Below, one piece after another: positions 1-13,000 of a DNA stretch of 64,000 nt. The notes below the pieces were generated by a model. That model saw only the letters and a program-made list of their open reading frames with translations. It was not told the DNA's origin and did not search any database. A program made the translations under genes and the position numbers. Source of the stretch: Antitrichia curtipendula (taxonomy: Eukaryota; Streptophyta; Bryopsida; Hypnales; Leucodontaceae); NCBI GenBank assembly GCA_951230915.1, contig OX579635.1, positions 744,001 to 808,000 on the forward strand. Direction: 5' to 3'. Each line of letters starts with the position of its first letter. Positions within the stretch are counted from its first letter, which is position 1.

Positions 1-3000
1 TCTTGGGCGACCTCGGGTGGGTGTGGGTTTACTTCATGTCTCAAAATTGGTCGAAAGTTGTGTTGAAAGAGCGATTTCGGGTCTAGGCGACCGCAAGTAG
101 AAGGCGACCTCTTGTCTTGGGTGACCTCTGGTGGGTGTGGGTTTACTTCATGTCTCAAAATTGGTCGAGTGTTGTGTTGAAGGAGCGATTTGGGGTCTAG
201 GCGACCGTAGGTAGAGGGCGCCCTCTTGTCTTAGGCAACCTCGGGTGGGTGTGGGTTTACTTCATGTCTCAAAATTGGTCGAATGTTGTGTTGAAGGAGC
301 GATTTCGGGTCTAGGCGACCGCAGGTAGAGGGCGACCTCTTGTCTTGGGCGACCTCGGGTGGGTGTGGGTTTACTTCATGTCTCAAAATTGGTCGAAAGT
401 TGTGTTGAAGGAGCGATTTCGGGTCTAGGCGACCGCAGGTAGAGGGCGACCTCTTGTCTTGGGCGACCTCGGATGGCTGTGGGTTTACTTCATGTCTCAA
501 AATTGGTCGAATGTTGTGTTGAAGGAGCGACCTTGGGTCTAGGCGACCGCACGTAGAGGTGGCCCTCTTGTCTTGGGTGACCTCGGGTGGGTGTGGGTTT
601 ACTTCATGTCTCAAAATTGGTCGAATGTTGTGTTGAAGGAGCGTTTTTGGGTCTAGGCGCCCCCTGGTAGAGGGCGTCCTCTTGTCTTGGGCGACCTCAA
701 GTGGATGTGGGTATACTTCATGTCTCAAAATTGGTCGAATGTTGTGTTGAAGGAGCGATTTCGGGTCTAGGCGACCGCAGGTAGAGGGCGACCTCTTGTC
801 TTGGGCGACCTCAAGTGGATGTGGGTTTACTTCATGTCTCAAAATTGGTCGAATGTTGTGTTGAAGGAGCGATTTTGGGTCTCGGCGACCGCAGGTAGGG
901 GTCGCCCTCTTGTCTTGGGCGACCTCGGGTCGGTGTGGGTTTATTTCATGTCTCAAAATTGGTCGAATGTTGTGTTGAAGGAGCGATTTGGGGTCTAAGC
1001 GACCGCAGGTAGAGGTCGCCCTCTTGTCTTAGGCGACCTCGGGTGGGTGTGGGTTTACTTCATGTCTCAAAATTGGTCCAATGTTGTATTGAAGGAGCGA
1101 TTTCGGGTCTACGCGACCGCAGGTAGGGGTCGCCCTCTTGTCTTGGGCGACCTCGGGTGGGTGTGGGTTTACTTCATGTCTCAAAATTGGTTGAATGTTG
1201 TGTTGAAGGAGCGATTTGGGGTCTAAGCGACCGCAGGTAGAGGGCGACCTCTTGTCTTGGGCGACCTCGGGTGGGTGTGGGTTTACTTCATGTCTCAAAA
1301 TTGGTCGAATGTTGTGTTGAAGGAGCGATTTCATGTCAGGGCGACCTCTTGTCTTGGGCGACCTCAAGTGGATGTGGGTTTACTTCATGTCTCAAAATTG
1401 GTCGAATGTTGTGTTGAAGGAGCGATTTCGGGTCTAGGCGACCCCAGGTAGAGGTGGCCCTCTTGTCTTGGGCGACCTCGGGTGGGTGTGGGTTTACTTC
1501 ATGTCTCAAAATTGGTCGAATTTTGTGTTGAAGGAGCGATTTGGGGTCTAAGCGACCGCAGGTAGAGGGCGACCTCTTGTCTTGGGCGACCTCGGGTGGG
1601 TGTGGGTTTACTTCATGTCTCAAAATTGGTCGAATGTTGTGTTGAAGGAGCGATTTGGGGTCTAGGCGACCGGAGGTAGAGGGCGACCTGTTGTCTTGGG
1701 CGACCTCGGGTGGGTGTGGGTTTACTTCATGTCTCAAAATTGGTCGAAAGTTGTGTTGAAGGAGCGATTTGGGGTCTAGGCGACCGTAGGTAGAGGGCGC
1801 CCTCTTGTCTTCGGCGACCTCGGGTGGGTGTGGGTTTACTTCATGTCTCAAAATTGGTCGAATGTTGTGTTGAAGGAGCGATTTGGGGTCTACGCGACCG
1901 CAGGTAGAGGTTGCCCTCTTGTCTTCGGCGACCTCGGGTGGGTGTGGATTTACTTCATGTCTCAAAATTGGTCGAATGTTGTGTTGAAGGAGCGATTTCG
2001 GGTCTAGGCGACCACAGGTAGAGGTCGCCCTCTTGTCTTGGGCGACCTCGGGTGGGTGTGGGTTTACTTCATGTCTCAAAATTGGTCGAATTTTGTGTTG
2101 AAGGAGCGATTTGGGGTCTAAGCGACCGCAGGTAGAGGGCGACCTCTTGTCTTGGGCGACCTCGGGTGGGTGTGGGTTTACTTCATGTCTCAAAATTGGT
2201 CGAATGTTGTGTTGAAGGAGCGATTTGGGGTCTAGGCGACCGGAGGTAGAGGGCGACCTCTTGTCTTGGGCGACCTCGGGTGGGTGTGGGTTTACTTCAT
2301 GTCTCAAAATTGGTCGAAAGTTGTGTTGAAGGAGCGATTTGGGGTCTAGGCGACCGTAGGTAGAGGGCGCCCTCTTGTCTTCGGCGACCTCGGGTGGGTG
2401 TGGGTTTACTTCATGTCTCAAAATTGGTCGAATGTTGTGTTGAAGGAGCGATTTCGGGTCTACGCGACCGCAGGTAGAGGTTGCCCTCTTGTCTTCGGCG
2501 ACCTCGGGTGGGTGTGGATTTACTTCATGTCTCAAAATTGGTCGAATGTTGTGTTGAAGGAGCGATTTCGGGTCTAGGCGACCACAGGTAGAGGTCGCCC
2601 TCTTGTCTTGGGCGACCTCGGGTGGGTGTGGGTTTACTTCATGTCTCAAAATTGGTCGAATTTTGTGTTGAAGGAGCGATTTGGGGTCTAAGCGACCGCA
2701 GGTAGAGGGCGACCTCTTGTCTTGGGCGACCTCGGGTGGGTGTGGATTCACTTCATGTCTCAAAATTGGTCGAATGTTGTGTTGAAGGAGCGATTTGGGG
2801 TCTAGGCGACCGGAGGTAGAGGGCGACCTCTTGTCTTGGGCGACCTCGGGTGGGTGTGGGTTTACTTCATGTCTCAAAATTGGTCGAAAGTTGTGTTGAA
2901 GGAGCGATTTCGGGTCTAGGCGACCGGAGGTAGAGGGCGACCTCTTGTCTTGGGCGACCTCGGGTGGGTGTGGGTTTACTTCATGTCTCAAAATTGGTCG

Positions 3001-4299
3001 AATGTTGTGTTGAAGGAGCGATTTCGGGTCTAGGCGACCACAGGTAGAGGTCGCCCTCTTGTCTTGGGCGACCTCGGGTGGGTGTGGGTTTACTTCATGT
3101 CTCAAAATTGGTCGAATTTTGTGTTGAAGGAGCGATTTGGGGTCTAAGCGACCGCAGGTAGAGGGCGACCTCTTGTCTTGGGCGACCTCGGGTGGGTGTG
3201 GGTTTACTTCATGTCTCAAAATTGGTCGAATTTTGTGTTGAAGGAGCGATTTGGGGTCTAAGCGACCGCAGGTAGAGGGCGACCTCTTGTCTTGGGCGAC
3301 CTCGGGTGGGTGTGGGTTTACTTCATGTCTCAAAATTGGTCGAATGTTGTGTTGAAGGAGCGATTTGGGGTCTAGGCGACCGGAGGTAGAGGGCGACCTG
3401 TTGTCTTGGGCGACCTCGGGTGGGTGTGGGTTTACTTCATGTCTCAAAATTGGTCGAAAGTTGTGTTGAAGGAGCGATTTGGGGTCTAGGCGACCGTAGG
3501 TAGAGGGCGCCCTCTTGTCTTAGGCGACCTCGGGTGGGTGTGGGTTTACTTCATGTCTCAAAATTGGTCGAATGTTGTGTTGAAGGAGCGATTTCGGGTC
3601 TAGGCGACCGCAGGTAGAGGTTGCCCTCTTGTCTTGGGCGACCTCGGGTGGGTGTGGATTTACTTCATGTCTCAAAATTGGTCGAATGTTGTGTTCAAGG
3701 AGCGATTTCGGGTCTAGACGACCACAAGTAGAGGTCGCCCTCTTGTCTTGGGCGACCTCGGGTGGGTGTGGGTTTACTTCATGTCTCAAAATTGGTCGAA
3801 TTTTGTGTTGAAGGAGCGATTTGGGGTCTAAGCGACCGCAGGTAGAGGGCGACCTCTTGTCTTGGGCGACCTCGGGTGGGTGTGGATTCACTTCATGTCT
3901 CAAAATTGGTCGAATGTTGTGTTGAAGGAGCGATTTGGGGTCTAGGCGACCGGAGGTAGAGGGCGACCTCTTGTCTTGGGCGACCTCGGGTGGGTGTGGG
4001 TTTACTTCATGTCTCAAAATTGGTCGAAAGTTGTGTTGAAGGAGCGATTTGGGGTCTAGGCGACCGCAGGTAGAGGGCGACCTCTTGTCTTGGGCGACCT
4101 CAAGTGGATGTGGGTTTACTTCATGTCTCAAAATTGGTCGAATGTTGTGTTGAAGGAGCGATTTGGGGTCTAAGCGACCGCAGGTAGAGGTGGCCCTTTT
4201 GTCTTGGGCGACCTCGGGTGGGTGTGGATTTACTTCATGTCTCAAAATTGGTCGAATGTTGTGTTGAAGGAGCGATTTCAGGTCTAGGCGACCGCAGGT

Positions 4300-7200
4300 A
4301 GGGGTCGCCCTCTTGTCTTGGGCGACCTCGGGTGGGTGTGGATTTACTTCATGTCTCAAAATTGGTCGAATGTTGTGTTGAAGGAGCGATTTCGGGTCTA
4401 GGCGACCACAAGTAGAGGTCGCCCTCTTGTCTTGGGCGACCTCGGGTGGGTGTGGGTTTACTTCATGTCTCAAAATTGGTCGAATTTTGTGTTGAAGGAG
4501 CGATTTGGGGTCTAAGCGACCGCAGGTAGAGGGCGACCTCTTGTCTTGGGCGACCTCGGGTGGGTGTGGATTCACTTCATGTCTCAAAATTGGTCGAATG
4601 TTGTGTTGAAGGAGCGATTTGGGGTCTAGGCGACCGGAGGTAGAGGGCGACCTCTTGTCTTGGGCGACCTCGGGTGGGTGTGGGTTTACTTCATGTCTCA
4701 AAATTGGTCGAAAGTTGTGTTGAAGGAGCGATTTCGGGTCTAGGCGACCGCAGGTAGAGGGCGACCTCTTGTCTTGGGCGACCTCAAGTGGATGTGGGTT
4801 TACTTCATGTCTCAAAATTGGTCGAATGTTGTGTTGAAGGAGCGATTTGGGGTCTAAGCGACCGCAGGTAGAGGTGGCCCTTTTGTCTTGGGCGACCTCG
4901 GGTGGGTGTGGATTTACTTCATGTCTCAAAATTGGTCGAATGTTGTGTTGAAGGAGCGATTTCAGGTCTAGGCGACCGCAGGTAGGGGTCGCCCTCTTGT
5001 CTTGGGCGACCTCGGGTGGGTGTGGATTTACTTCATGTCTCAAAATTGGTCGAATGTTGTGTTGAAGGAGCGATTTCGGGTCTAGGCGACCCCAAGTAGA
5101 GGTCGCCCTCTTGTCTTGGGCGACCTCGGGTGGGTGTGGGTTTACTTCATGTCTCAAAATTGGTCGAATGTTGTGTTCAAGGAGCGATTTCGGGTCTAGG
5201 CGACCACAAGTAGAGGTCGCCCTCTTGTCTTGGGCGACCTCGGGTGGTTGTGGGTTTACTTCATGTCTCAAAATTGGTCGAATGTTGTGTTGAAGGAGCG
5301 ATTTCAGGTCTAGGCGACCGCAGGTAGGGGTCGCCCTCTTGTCTTGGGCGACCTCGGGTGGGTGTGGATTTACTTCATGTCTCAAAATTGGTCGAATGTT
5401 GTGTTGAAGGAGCGATTTCGGGTCTAGGCGACCACAAGTAGAGGTTGCCCTCTTGTCTTGGGCGACCTCGGGTGGGTGTGGATTTACTTCATGTCTCAAA
5501 ATTGGTCGAATGTTGTGTTCAAGGAGCGATTTCGGGTCTAGGCGACCACAAGTAGAGGTCGCCCTCTTGTCTTGGGCGACCTCGGGTGGGTGTGGGTTTA
5601 CTTCATGTCTCAAAATTGGTCGAATTTTGTGTTGAAGGAGCGATTTGGGGTCTAAGCGACCGCAGGTAGAGGGCGACCTCTTGTCTTGGGCGACCTCGGG
5701 TGGGTGTGGATTCACTTCATGTCTCAAAATTGGTCGAATGTTGTGTTGAAGGAGCGATTTCATGTCAGGGCGACCTCTTGTCTTGGGCGACCTCAAGTGG
5801 ATGTGGGTTTACTTCATGTCTCAAAATTGGTCGAATTTTGTGTTGAAGGAGCGATTTGGGGTCTAAGCGACCGCAGGTAGAGGTGGCCCTTTTGTCTTGG
5901 GCGACCTCGGGTGGGTGTGGATTTACTTCATGTCTCAAAATTGGTCGAATGTTGTGTTGAAGGAGCGATTTCGGGTCTAGGCGACCACAAGTAGAGGTCG
6001 CCCTCTTGTCTTGGGCGACCTCGGGTGGGTGTGGGTTTACTTCATGTCTCAAAATTGGTCGAATGTTGTGTTGAAGGAGCGATTTCGGGTCTAGGCGACC
6101 ACAAGTAGAGGTCGCCCTCTTGTCTTGGGCGACCTCGGGTGGGTGTGGGTTTACTTCATGTCTCAAAATTGGTCGAATTTTGTGTTGAAGGAGCGATTTG
6201 GGGTCTAAGCGACCGCAGGTAGAGGGCGACCTCTTGTCTTGGGCGACCTCGGGTGGGTGTGGATTCACTTCATGTCTCAAAATTGGTCGAATGTTGTGTT
6301 GAAGGAGCGATTTGGGGTCTAGGCGACCGGAGGTAGAGGGCGACCTCTTGTCTTGGGCGACCTCGGGTGGGTGTGGGTTTACTTCATGTCTCAAAATTGG
6401 TCGAAAGTTGTGTTGAAGGAGCGATTTCGGGTCTAGGCGACCGCAGGTAGAGGGCGACCTCTTGTCTTGGGCGACCTCAAGTGGATGTGGGTTTACTTCA
6501 TGTCTCAAAATTGGTCGAATGTTGTGTTGAAGGAGCGATTTGGGGTCTTAGCGACCGCAGGTAGAGGTGGCCCTTTTGTCTTGGGCGACCTCGGGTGGGT
6601 GTGGATTTACTTCATGTCTCAAAATTGGTCGAATGTTGTGTTGAAGGAGCGATTTCAGGTCTAGGCGACCGCAGGTAGGGGTCGCCCTCTTGTCTTGGGC
6701 GACCTCGGGTGGGTGTGGATTTACTTCATGTCTCAAAATTGGTCGAATGTTGTGTTGAAGGAGCGATTTCGGGTCTAGGCGACCACAAGTAGAGGTCGCC
6801 CTCTTGTCTTGGGCGACCTCGGGTGGGTGTGGGTTTACTTCATGTCTCAAAATTGGTCGAATGTTGTGTTCAAGGAGCGATTTCGGGTCTAGGCGACCAC
6901 AAGTAGAGGTCGCCCTCTTGTCTTGGGCGACCTCGGGTGGGTGTGGGTTTACTTCATGTCTCAAAATTGGTCGAATGTTGTGTTGAAGGAGCGATTTCAG
7001 GTCTAGGCGACCGCAGGTAGGGGTCGCCCTCTTGTCTTGGGCGACCTCGGGTAGGTGTGGATTTACTTCATGTCTCAAAATTGGTCGAATGTTGTGTTGA
7101 AGGAGCGATTTCGGGTCTAGGCGACCACAAGTAGAGGTTGCCCTCTTGTCTTGGGCGACCTCGGGTGGGTGTGGATTTACTTCATGTCTCAAAATTGGTC

Positions 7201-7575
7201 GAATGTTGTGTTCAAGGAGCGATTTCGGGTCTAGGCGACCACAAGTAGAGGTCGCCCTCTTGTCTTGGGCGACCTCGGGTGGGTGTGGGTTTACTTCATG
7301 TCTCAAAATTGGTCGAATTTTGTGTTGAAGGAGCGATTTGGGGTCTAAGCGACCGCAGGTAGAGGGCGACCTCTTGTCTTGGGCGACCTCGGGTGGGTGT
7401 GGATTCACTTCATGTCTCAAAATTGGTCGAATGTTGTGTTGAAGGAGCGATTTCATGTCAGGGCGACCTCTTGTCTTGGGCGACCTCAAGTGGATGTGGG
7501 TTTACTTCATGTCTCAAAATTGGTCGAATTTTGTGTTGAAGGAGCGATTTGGGGTCTAAGCGACCGCAGGTAGAG
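4300..7575. repeat. Higher-order tandem duplication, 1,693-bp shift
   Basis: The order of diagnostic monomer variants in about 4,300-5,880 recurs in about 5,990-7,575 at a constant offset of 1,693 bp, which is 14 monomers of 114 bp plus one of 97 bp. The short-monomer junctions at 5,761 and 7,454 are a matched pair. The copies diverge at both ends (for example the middle cassette at 5,880 differs from that at 7,573). Boundaries were judged by eye. Confidence 0.8.
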
Positions 7576-10044
7576 GGCGACCTCTTGTCTTGGGCGACCT
7601 CGGGTGGGTGTGGATTCACTTCATGTCTCAAAATTGGTCGAATGTTGTGTTGAAGGAGCGATTTGGGGTCTAGGCGACCGGAGGTAGAGGGCGACCTCTT
7701 GTCTTGGGCGACCTCGGGTGGGTGTGGGTTTACTTCATGTCTCAAAATTGGTCGAAAGTTGTGTTGAAGGAGCGATTTCGGGTCTAGGCGACCGCAGGTA
7801 GAGGGCGACCTCTTGTCTTGGGCGACCTCAAGTGGATGTGGGTTTACTTCATGTCTCAAAATTGGTCGAATGTTGTGTTGAAGGAGCGATTTGGGGTCTA
7901 AGCGACCGCAGGTAGAGGTGGCCCTTTTGTCTTGGGCGACCTCGGGTGGGTGTGGATTTACTTCATGTCTCAAAATTGGTCGAATGTTGTGTTGAAGGAG
8001 CGATTTCAGGTCTAGGCGACCGCAGGTAGGGGTCGCCCTCTTGTCTTGGGCGACCTCGGGTGGGTGTGGATTTACTTCATGTCTCAAAATTGGTCGAATG
8101 TTGTGTTGAAGGAGCGATTTCGGGTCTAGGCGACCACAAGTAGAGGTTGCCCTCTTGTCTTGGGCGACCTCGGGTGGGTGTGGATTTACTTCATGTCTCA
8201 AAATTGGTCGAATGTTGTGTTCAAGGAGCGATTTCGGGTCTAGGCGACCACAAGTAGAGGTCGCCCTCTTGTCTTGGGCGACCTCGGGTGGGTGTGGGTT
8301 TACTTCATGTCTCAAAATTGGTCGAATTTTGTGTTGAAGGAGCGATTTGGGGTCTAAGCGACCGCAGGTAGAGGGCGACCTCTTGTCTTGGGCGACCTCG
8401 GGTGGGTGTGGATTCACTTCATGTCTCAAAATTGGTCGAATGTTGTGTTGAAGGAGCGATTTGGGGTCTAGGCGACCGGAGGTAGAGGGCGACCTCTTGT
8501 CTTGGGCGACCTCGGGTGGGTGTGGGTTTACTTCATGTCTCAAAATTGGTCGAAAGTTGTGTTGAAGGAGCGATTTCGGGTCTAGGCGACCGCAGGTAGA
8601 GGGCGACCTCTTGTCTTGGGCGACCTCAAGTGGATGTGGGTTTACTTCATGTCTCAAAATTGGTCGAATGTTGTGTTGAAGGAGCGATTTGGGGTCTAAG
8701 CGACCGCAGGTAGAGGTGGCCCTCTTGTCTTGGGCGACCTCGGGTGGGTGTGGATTTACTTCATGTCTCAAAATTGGTCGAATGTTGTGTTGAAGGAGCG
8801 ATTTCAGGTCTAGGCGACCGCAGGTAGGGGTCGCCCTCTTGTCTTGGGCGACCTCGGGTGGGTGTGGATTTACTTCATGTCTCAAAATTGGTCGAATGTT
8901 GTGTTGAAGGAGCGATTTCGGGTCTAGGCGACCGCAGGTAGGGGTCGCCCTCTTGTCTTGAGCGACCTCGGGTGGGTGTGGGTTTACTTCATGTCTCAAA
9001 ATTGGTCGAATGTTGTGTTGAAGGAGCGATTTGGGGTCTAGGCGACCGCAGGTAGAGGTCGCCCTCTTGTCTTGGGCGACCTCGGGAGGATGTGGGTTTA
9101 CTTCATGTCTCAAAATTGGTCGAATGTTGTGTTGAAGGAGCGATTTCGGGTCTAGGCGACCGCAGGTAGGGGTCGCCCTCTTGTCTTGAGCGACCTCGGG
9201 TGGGTGTGGGTTTACTTCATGTCTCAAAATTGGTCGAATGTTGTGTTGAATGAGCGATTTGGGGTCTAGGCGACCGCAGGTAGAGGTCGCCCTCTTGTCT
9301 TGGGCGACCTCGGGAGGATGTGGGTTTACTTCATGTCTCAAAATTGGTCGAATGTTGTGTTGAAGGAGCGATTTGGGGTCTAGGCGACCGGAGGTAGAGG
9401 GCGACCTCTTGTCTTGGGCGACCTCGGGTGGGTGTGGGTTTACTTCATGTCTCAAAATTGGTCGAATGTTGTGTTGAAGGAGCGATTTCGGGTCTACGCG
9501 ACCGCAGGTAGAGGTGGCCCTCTTGTCTTGGGCGAGGTTGGGTGGGTGTGGGTTTACTTCATGTCTCAAAATTGGTCGAAAGTTGTGTTGAAGGAGCGAT
9601 TTCGGGTCTACGCGACCGCAGTTAGAGGTGGCCCTCTTGTCTTGGGCGACCTCGGGTGGGTGTGGGTTTACTTCATGTCTCAAAATTGGTCGAATGTTGT
9701 GTTGAAGGAGCGATTTGGGGTCTAGGCGACCGGAGGTAGAGGGCGACCTCTTGTCTTGGGCGACCTCGGGTGGGTGTGGGTTTACTTCATGTCTCAAAAT
9801 TGGTCGAAAGTTGTGTTGAAGGAGCGATTTGGGGTCTAGGCGACCGTAGGTAGAGGGCGCCCTCTTGTCTTAGGCGACCTCGGGTGGGTGTGGGTTTACT
9901 TCATGTCTCAAAATTGGTCGAATGTTGTGTTGAAGGAGCGATTTCGGGTCTAGGCGACCGCAGGTAGAGGTTGCCCTCTTGTCTTGGGCGACCTCGGGTG
10001 GGTGTGGATTTACTTCATGTCTCAAAATTGGTCGAATGTTGTGT

Positions 10045-13000
10045 TCAAGGAGCGATTTCGGGTCTAGGCGACCACAAGTAGAGGTCGCCCTCTTGTCTTG
10101 GGCGACCTCGGGTGGGTGTGGGTTTACTTCATGTCTCAAAATTGGTCGAATTTTGTGTTGAAGGAGCGATTTGGGGTCTAAGCGACCGCAGGTAGAGGGC
10201 GACCTCTTGTCTTGGGCGACCTCGGGTGGGTGTGGATTCACTTCATGTCTCAAAATTGGTCGAATGTTGTGTTGAAGGAGCGATTTGGGGTCTAGGCGAC
10301 CGGAGGTAGAGGGCGACCTCTTGTCTTGGGCGACCTCGGGTGGGTGTGGGTTTACTTCATGTCTCAAAATTGGTCGAAAGTTGTGTTGAAGGAGCGATTT
10401 CGGGTCTAGGCGACCGCAGGTAGAGGGCGACCTCTTGTCTTGGGCGACCTCAAGTGGATGTGGGTTTACTTCATGTCTCAAAATTGGTCGAATGTTGTGT
10501 TGAAGGAGCGATTTGGGGTCTAAGCGACCGCAGGTAGAGGTGGCCCTCTTGTCTTGGGCGACCTCGGGTGGGTGTGGATTTACTTCATGTCTCAAAATTG
10601 GTCGAATGTTGTGTTGAAGGAGCGATTTCAGGTCTAGGCGACCGCAGGTAGGGGTCGCCCTCTTGTCTTGGGCGACCTCGGGTGGGTGTGGATTTACTTC
10701 ATGTCTCAAAATTGGTCGAATGTTGTGTTGAAGGAGCGATTTCGGGTCTAGGCGACCGCAGGTAGGGGTCGCCCTCTTGTCTTGAGCGACCTCGGGTGGG
10801 TGTGGGTTTACTTCATGTCTCAAAATTGGTCGAATGTTGTGTTGAAGGAGCGATTTGGGGTCTAGGCGACCGCAGGTAGAGGTCGCCCTCTTGTCTTGGG
10901 CGACCTCGGGAGGATGTGGGTTTACTTCATGTCTCAAAATTGGTCGAATGTTGTGTTGAAGGAGCGATTTCGGGTCTACGCGACCGCAGGTAGAGGTGGC
11001 CCTCTTGTCTTGGGCGACCTCGGGTGGGTTTGGGTTTACTTTATGTCTCAAAATTGGTCGAATGTTGTGTTGAAGGAGCGATTTGGGTTCTAGGCGACCG
11101 CAGGTAGAGGTTGCCTTCTTGTCTTGGGCGACCTCGGGAGGATGTGGGTTTACTTCATGTCTCAAAATTGGTCGAATGTTGTGTTGAAGGAGCGATTTCG
11201 GGTCTAGGCGACCGCAGGTAGAGGTCGCCCTCTTGTCTTGGGCGACCTCGGGTGGGTGTGGGTTTACTTCATGTCTCAAAATTGGTCGAATGTTGTGTTG
11301 AAGGAGCGATTTCGGGTCTAGGCGACCACAGGTAAAGGTCGCCCTCTTGTCTTGGGCGACCTCGGGTGGGTGTGGGTTTACTTCATGTCTCAAAATTGGT
11401 CGAATGTTGTGTTGAAGGAGCGATTTTGGGTCTAGGCGACCGCAGGTAGAGGGCGACCTCTGGTCTTGGGCGACCTCGGGTGGGTGTGGATTCACTTCAT
11501 GTCTCAAAATTGGTCGAATGTTGTGTTGAAGGAGCGATTTGGGGTCTAGGCGACCGCACGTAGAGGGCGACCTCTTCTCTTGGGCGAACTCGGGTGGGTG
11601 AGGATTTACTTCATGTCTCAAAATTGGTCGAATGTTGTGTTGAAGGAGCGATTTCGGGTCTAGGGGACCGTAGGTAGAGGGCGCCCTCTTGTCTTGGGCG
11701 ACCTCAGGAGGGTGTGGGTTTACTTCATGTCTCAAAATTGGTCGAATGTTGTGTTGAAGGAGCGATTTGGGGTCTAGGCGACCGCAGGTAGAGGTTGCCA
11801 TCTTGTCTTGGGCGACCTCGGGTGGGTGTGGGTTTACTTCATGTCTCAAAATTGGTCGAATGTTGTGTTGAAGGAGCGATTTTGGGTCTAGGCGACCGCA
11901 GGTAGAGCGCGACCTCTGGTCTTGGGCGACCTCAGGAGGGTGTGGGTTTACTTCATGTCTCAAAATTGGTCGAATGTTGTGTTGAAGGAGCGATTTGGGG
12001 TCTAGGCGACCACAGGTAGAGGTTGCCATCTTGTCTTGGGCGACCTCGGGTGGGTGTGGGTTTACTTCATGTCTCAAAATTGGTCGAATGTTGTGTTGAA
12101 GGAGCGATTTCGGGTCTAGGCGACCGCAGGTAGAGGGCGACCTCTGGTCTTAGGCGACCTCGGGTGGGTGTGGATTTACTTCATGTCTCAAAATTGGTCG
12201 AATGTTGTGTTGAAGGAGCGATTTGGGGTCTAGGCGACCACAGGTAGAGGTCGCCCTCTTGTCTAAGGCGACCTCGGGTGGGTGTGGGTTTACTTCATGT
12301 CTCAAAATTGGTCGAATTTTGTGTTCAAGGAGCGATTTAAGGTCTAGGCGACCGCAGGTAGAGGTTGCCATCTTGTCTTGGGCGACCTCGGGTGGGTGTG
12401 GGTTTACTTCATGTCTCAAAATTGGTCGAATGTTGTGTTGAAGGAGCGATTTCATGTCAGGGCGACCTCTTGTCTTGGGCGACCTCAAGTGGATGTGGGT
12501 TTACTTCATGTCTCAAAATTGGTCGAATGTTGTGTTGAAGGAGCGATTTGGGGTCTAGGCGACCGCAGGTAGAGGTCGCCCTCTTGTCTTGGGCGACCTC
12601 GGGTGGGTGTGGGTTTACTTCATGTCTCAAAATTGGTCGAATGTTGTGTTGAAGGAGCGATTTCGGGTCTAGGCGACCGCAGGTAGAGGTGGCCCTCTTG
12701 TCTTCGGCGACCTCGGGTGGGTGTGGATTTACTTCATGTCTCAAAATTGGTCGAATGTTGTGTTGAAGGAGCGATTTCGGGTCTAGGCGACCGCAAGTTG
12801 AGGGCGACCTCTTGTCTTAGGCGACCTCGGGTGGGTGTGGGTTTACTTCATGTCTCAAAATTGGTCGAATGTTGTGTTGAAAGAACGATATCGGGTCTAG
12901 GCGACCGCAGGTAGAGGGCGACCTCTTGTCTTGGGCGACCTCGGGTGGGTGTGGGTTTACTTCATGTCTCAAAATTGGTCGAATGTTGTGTTGAAGGAGC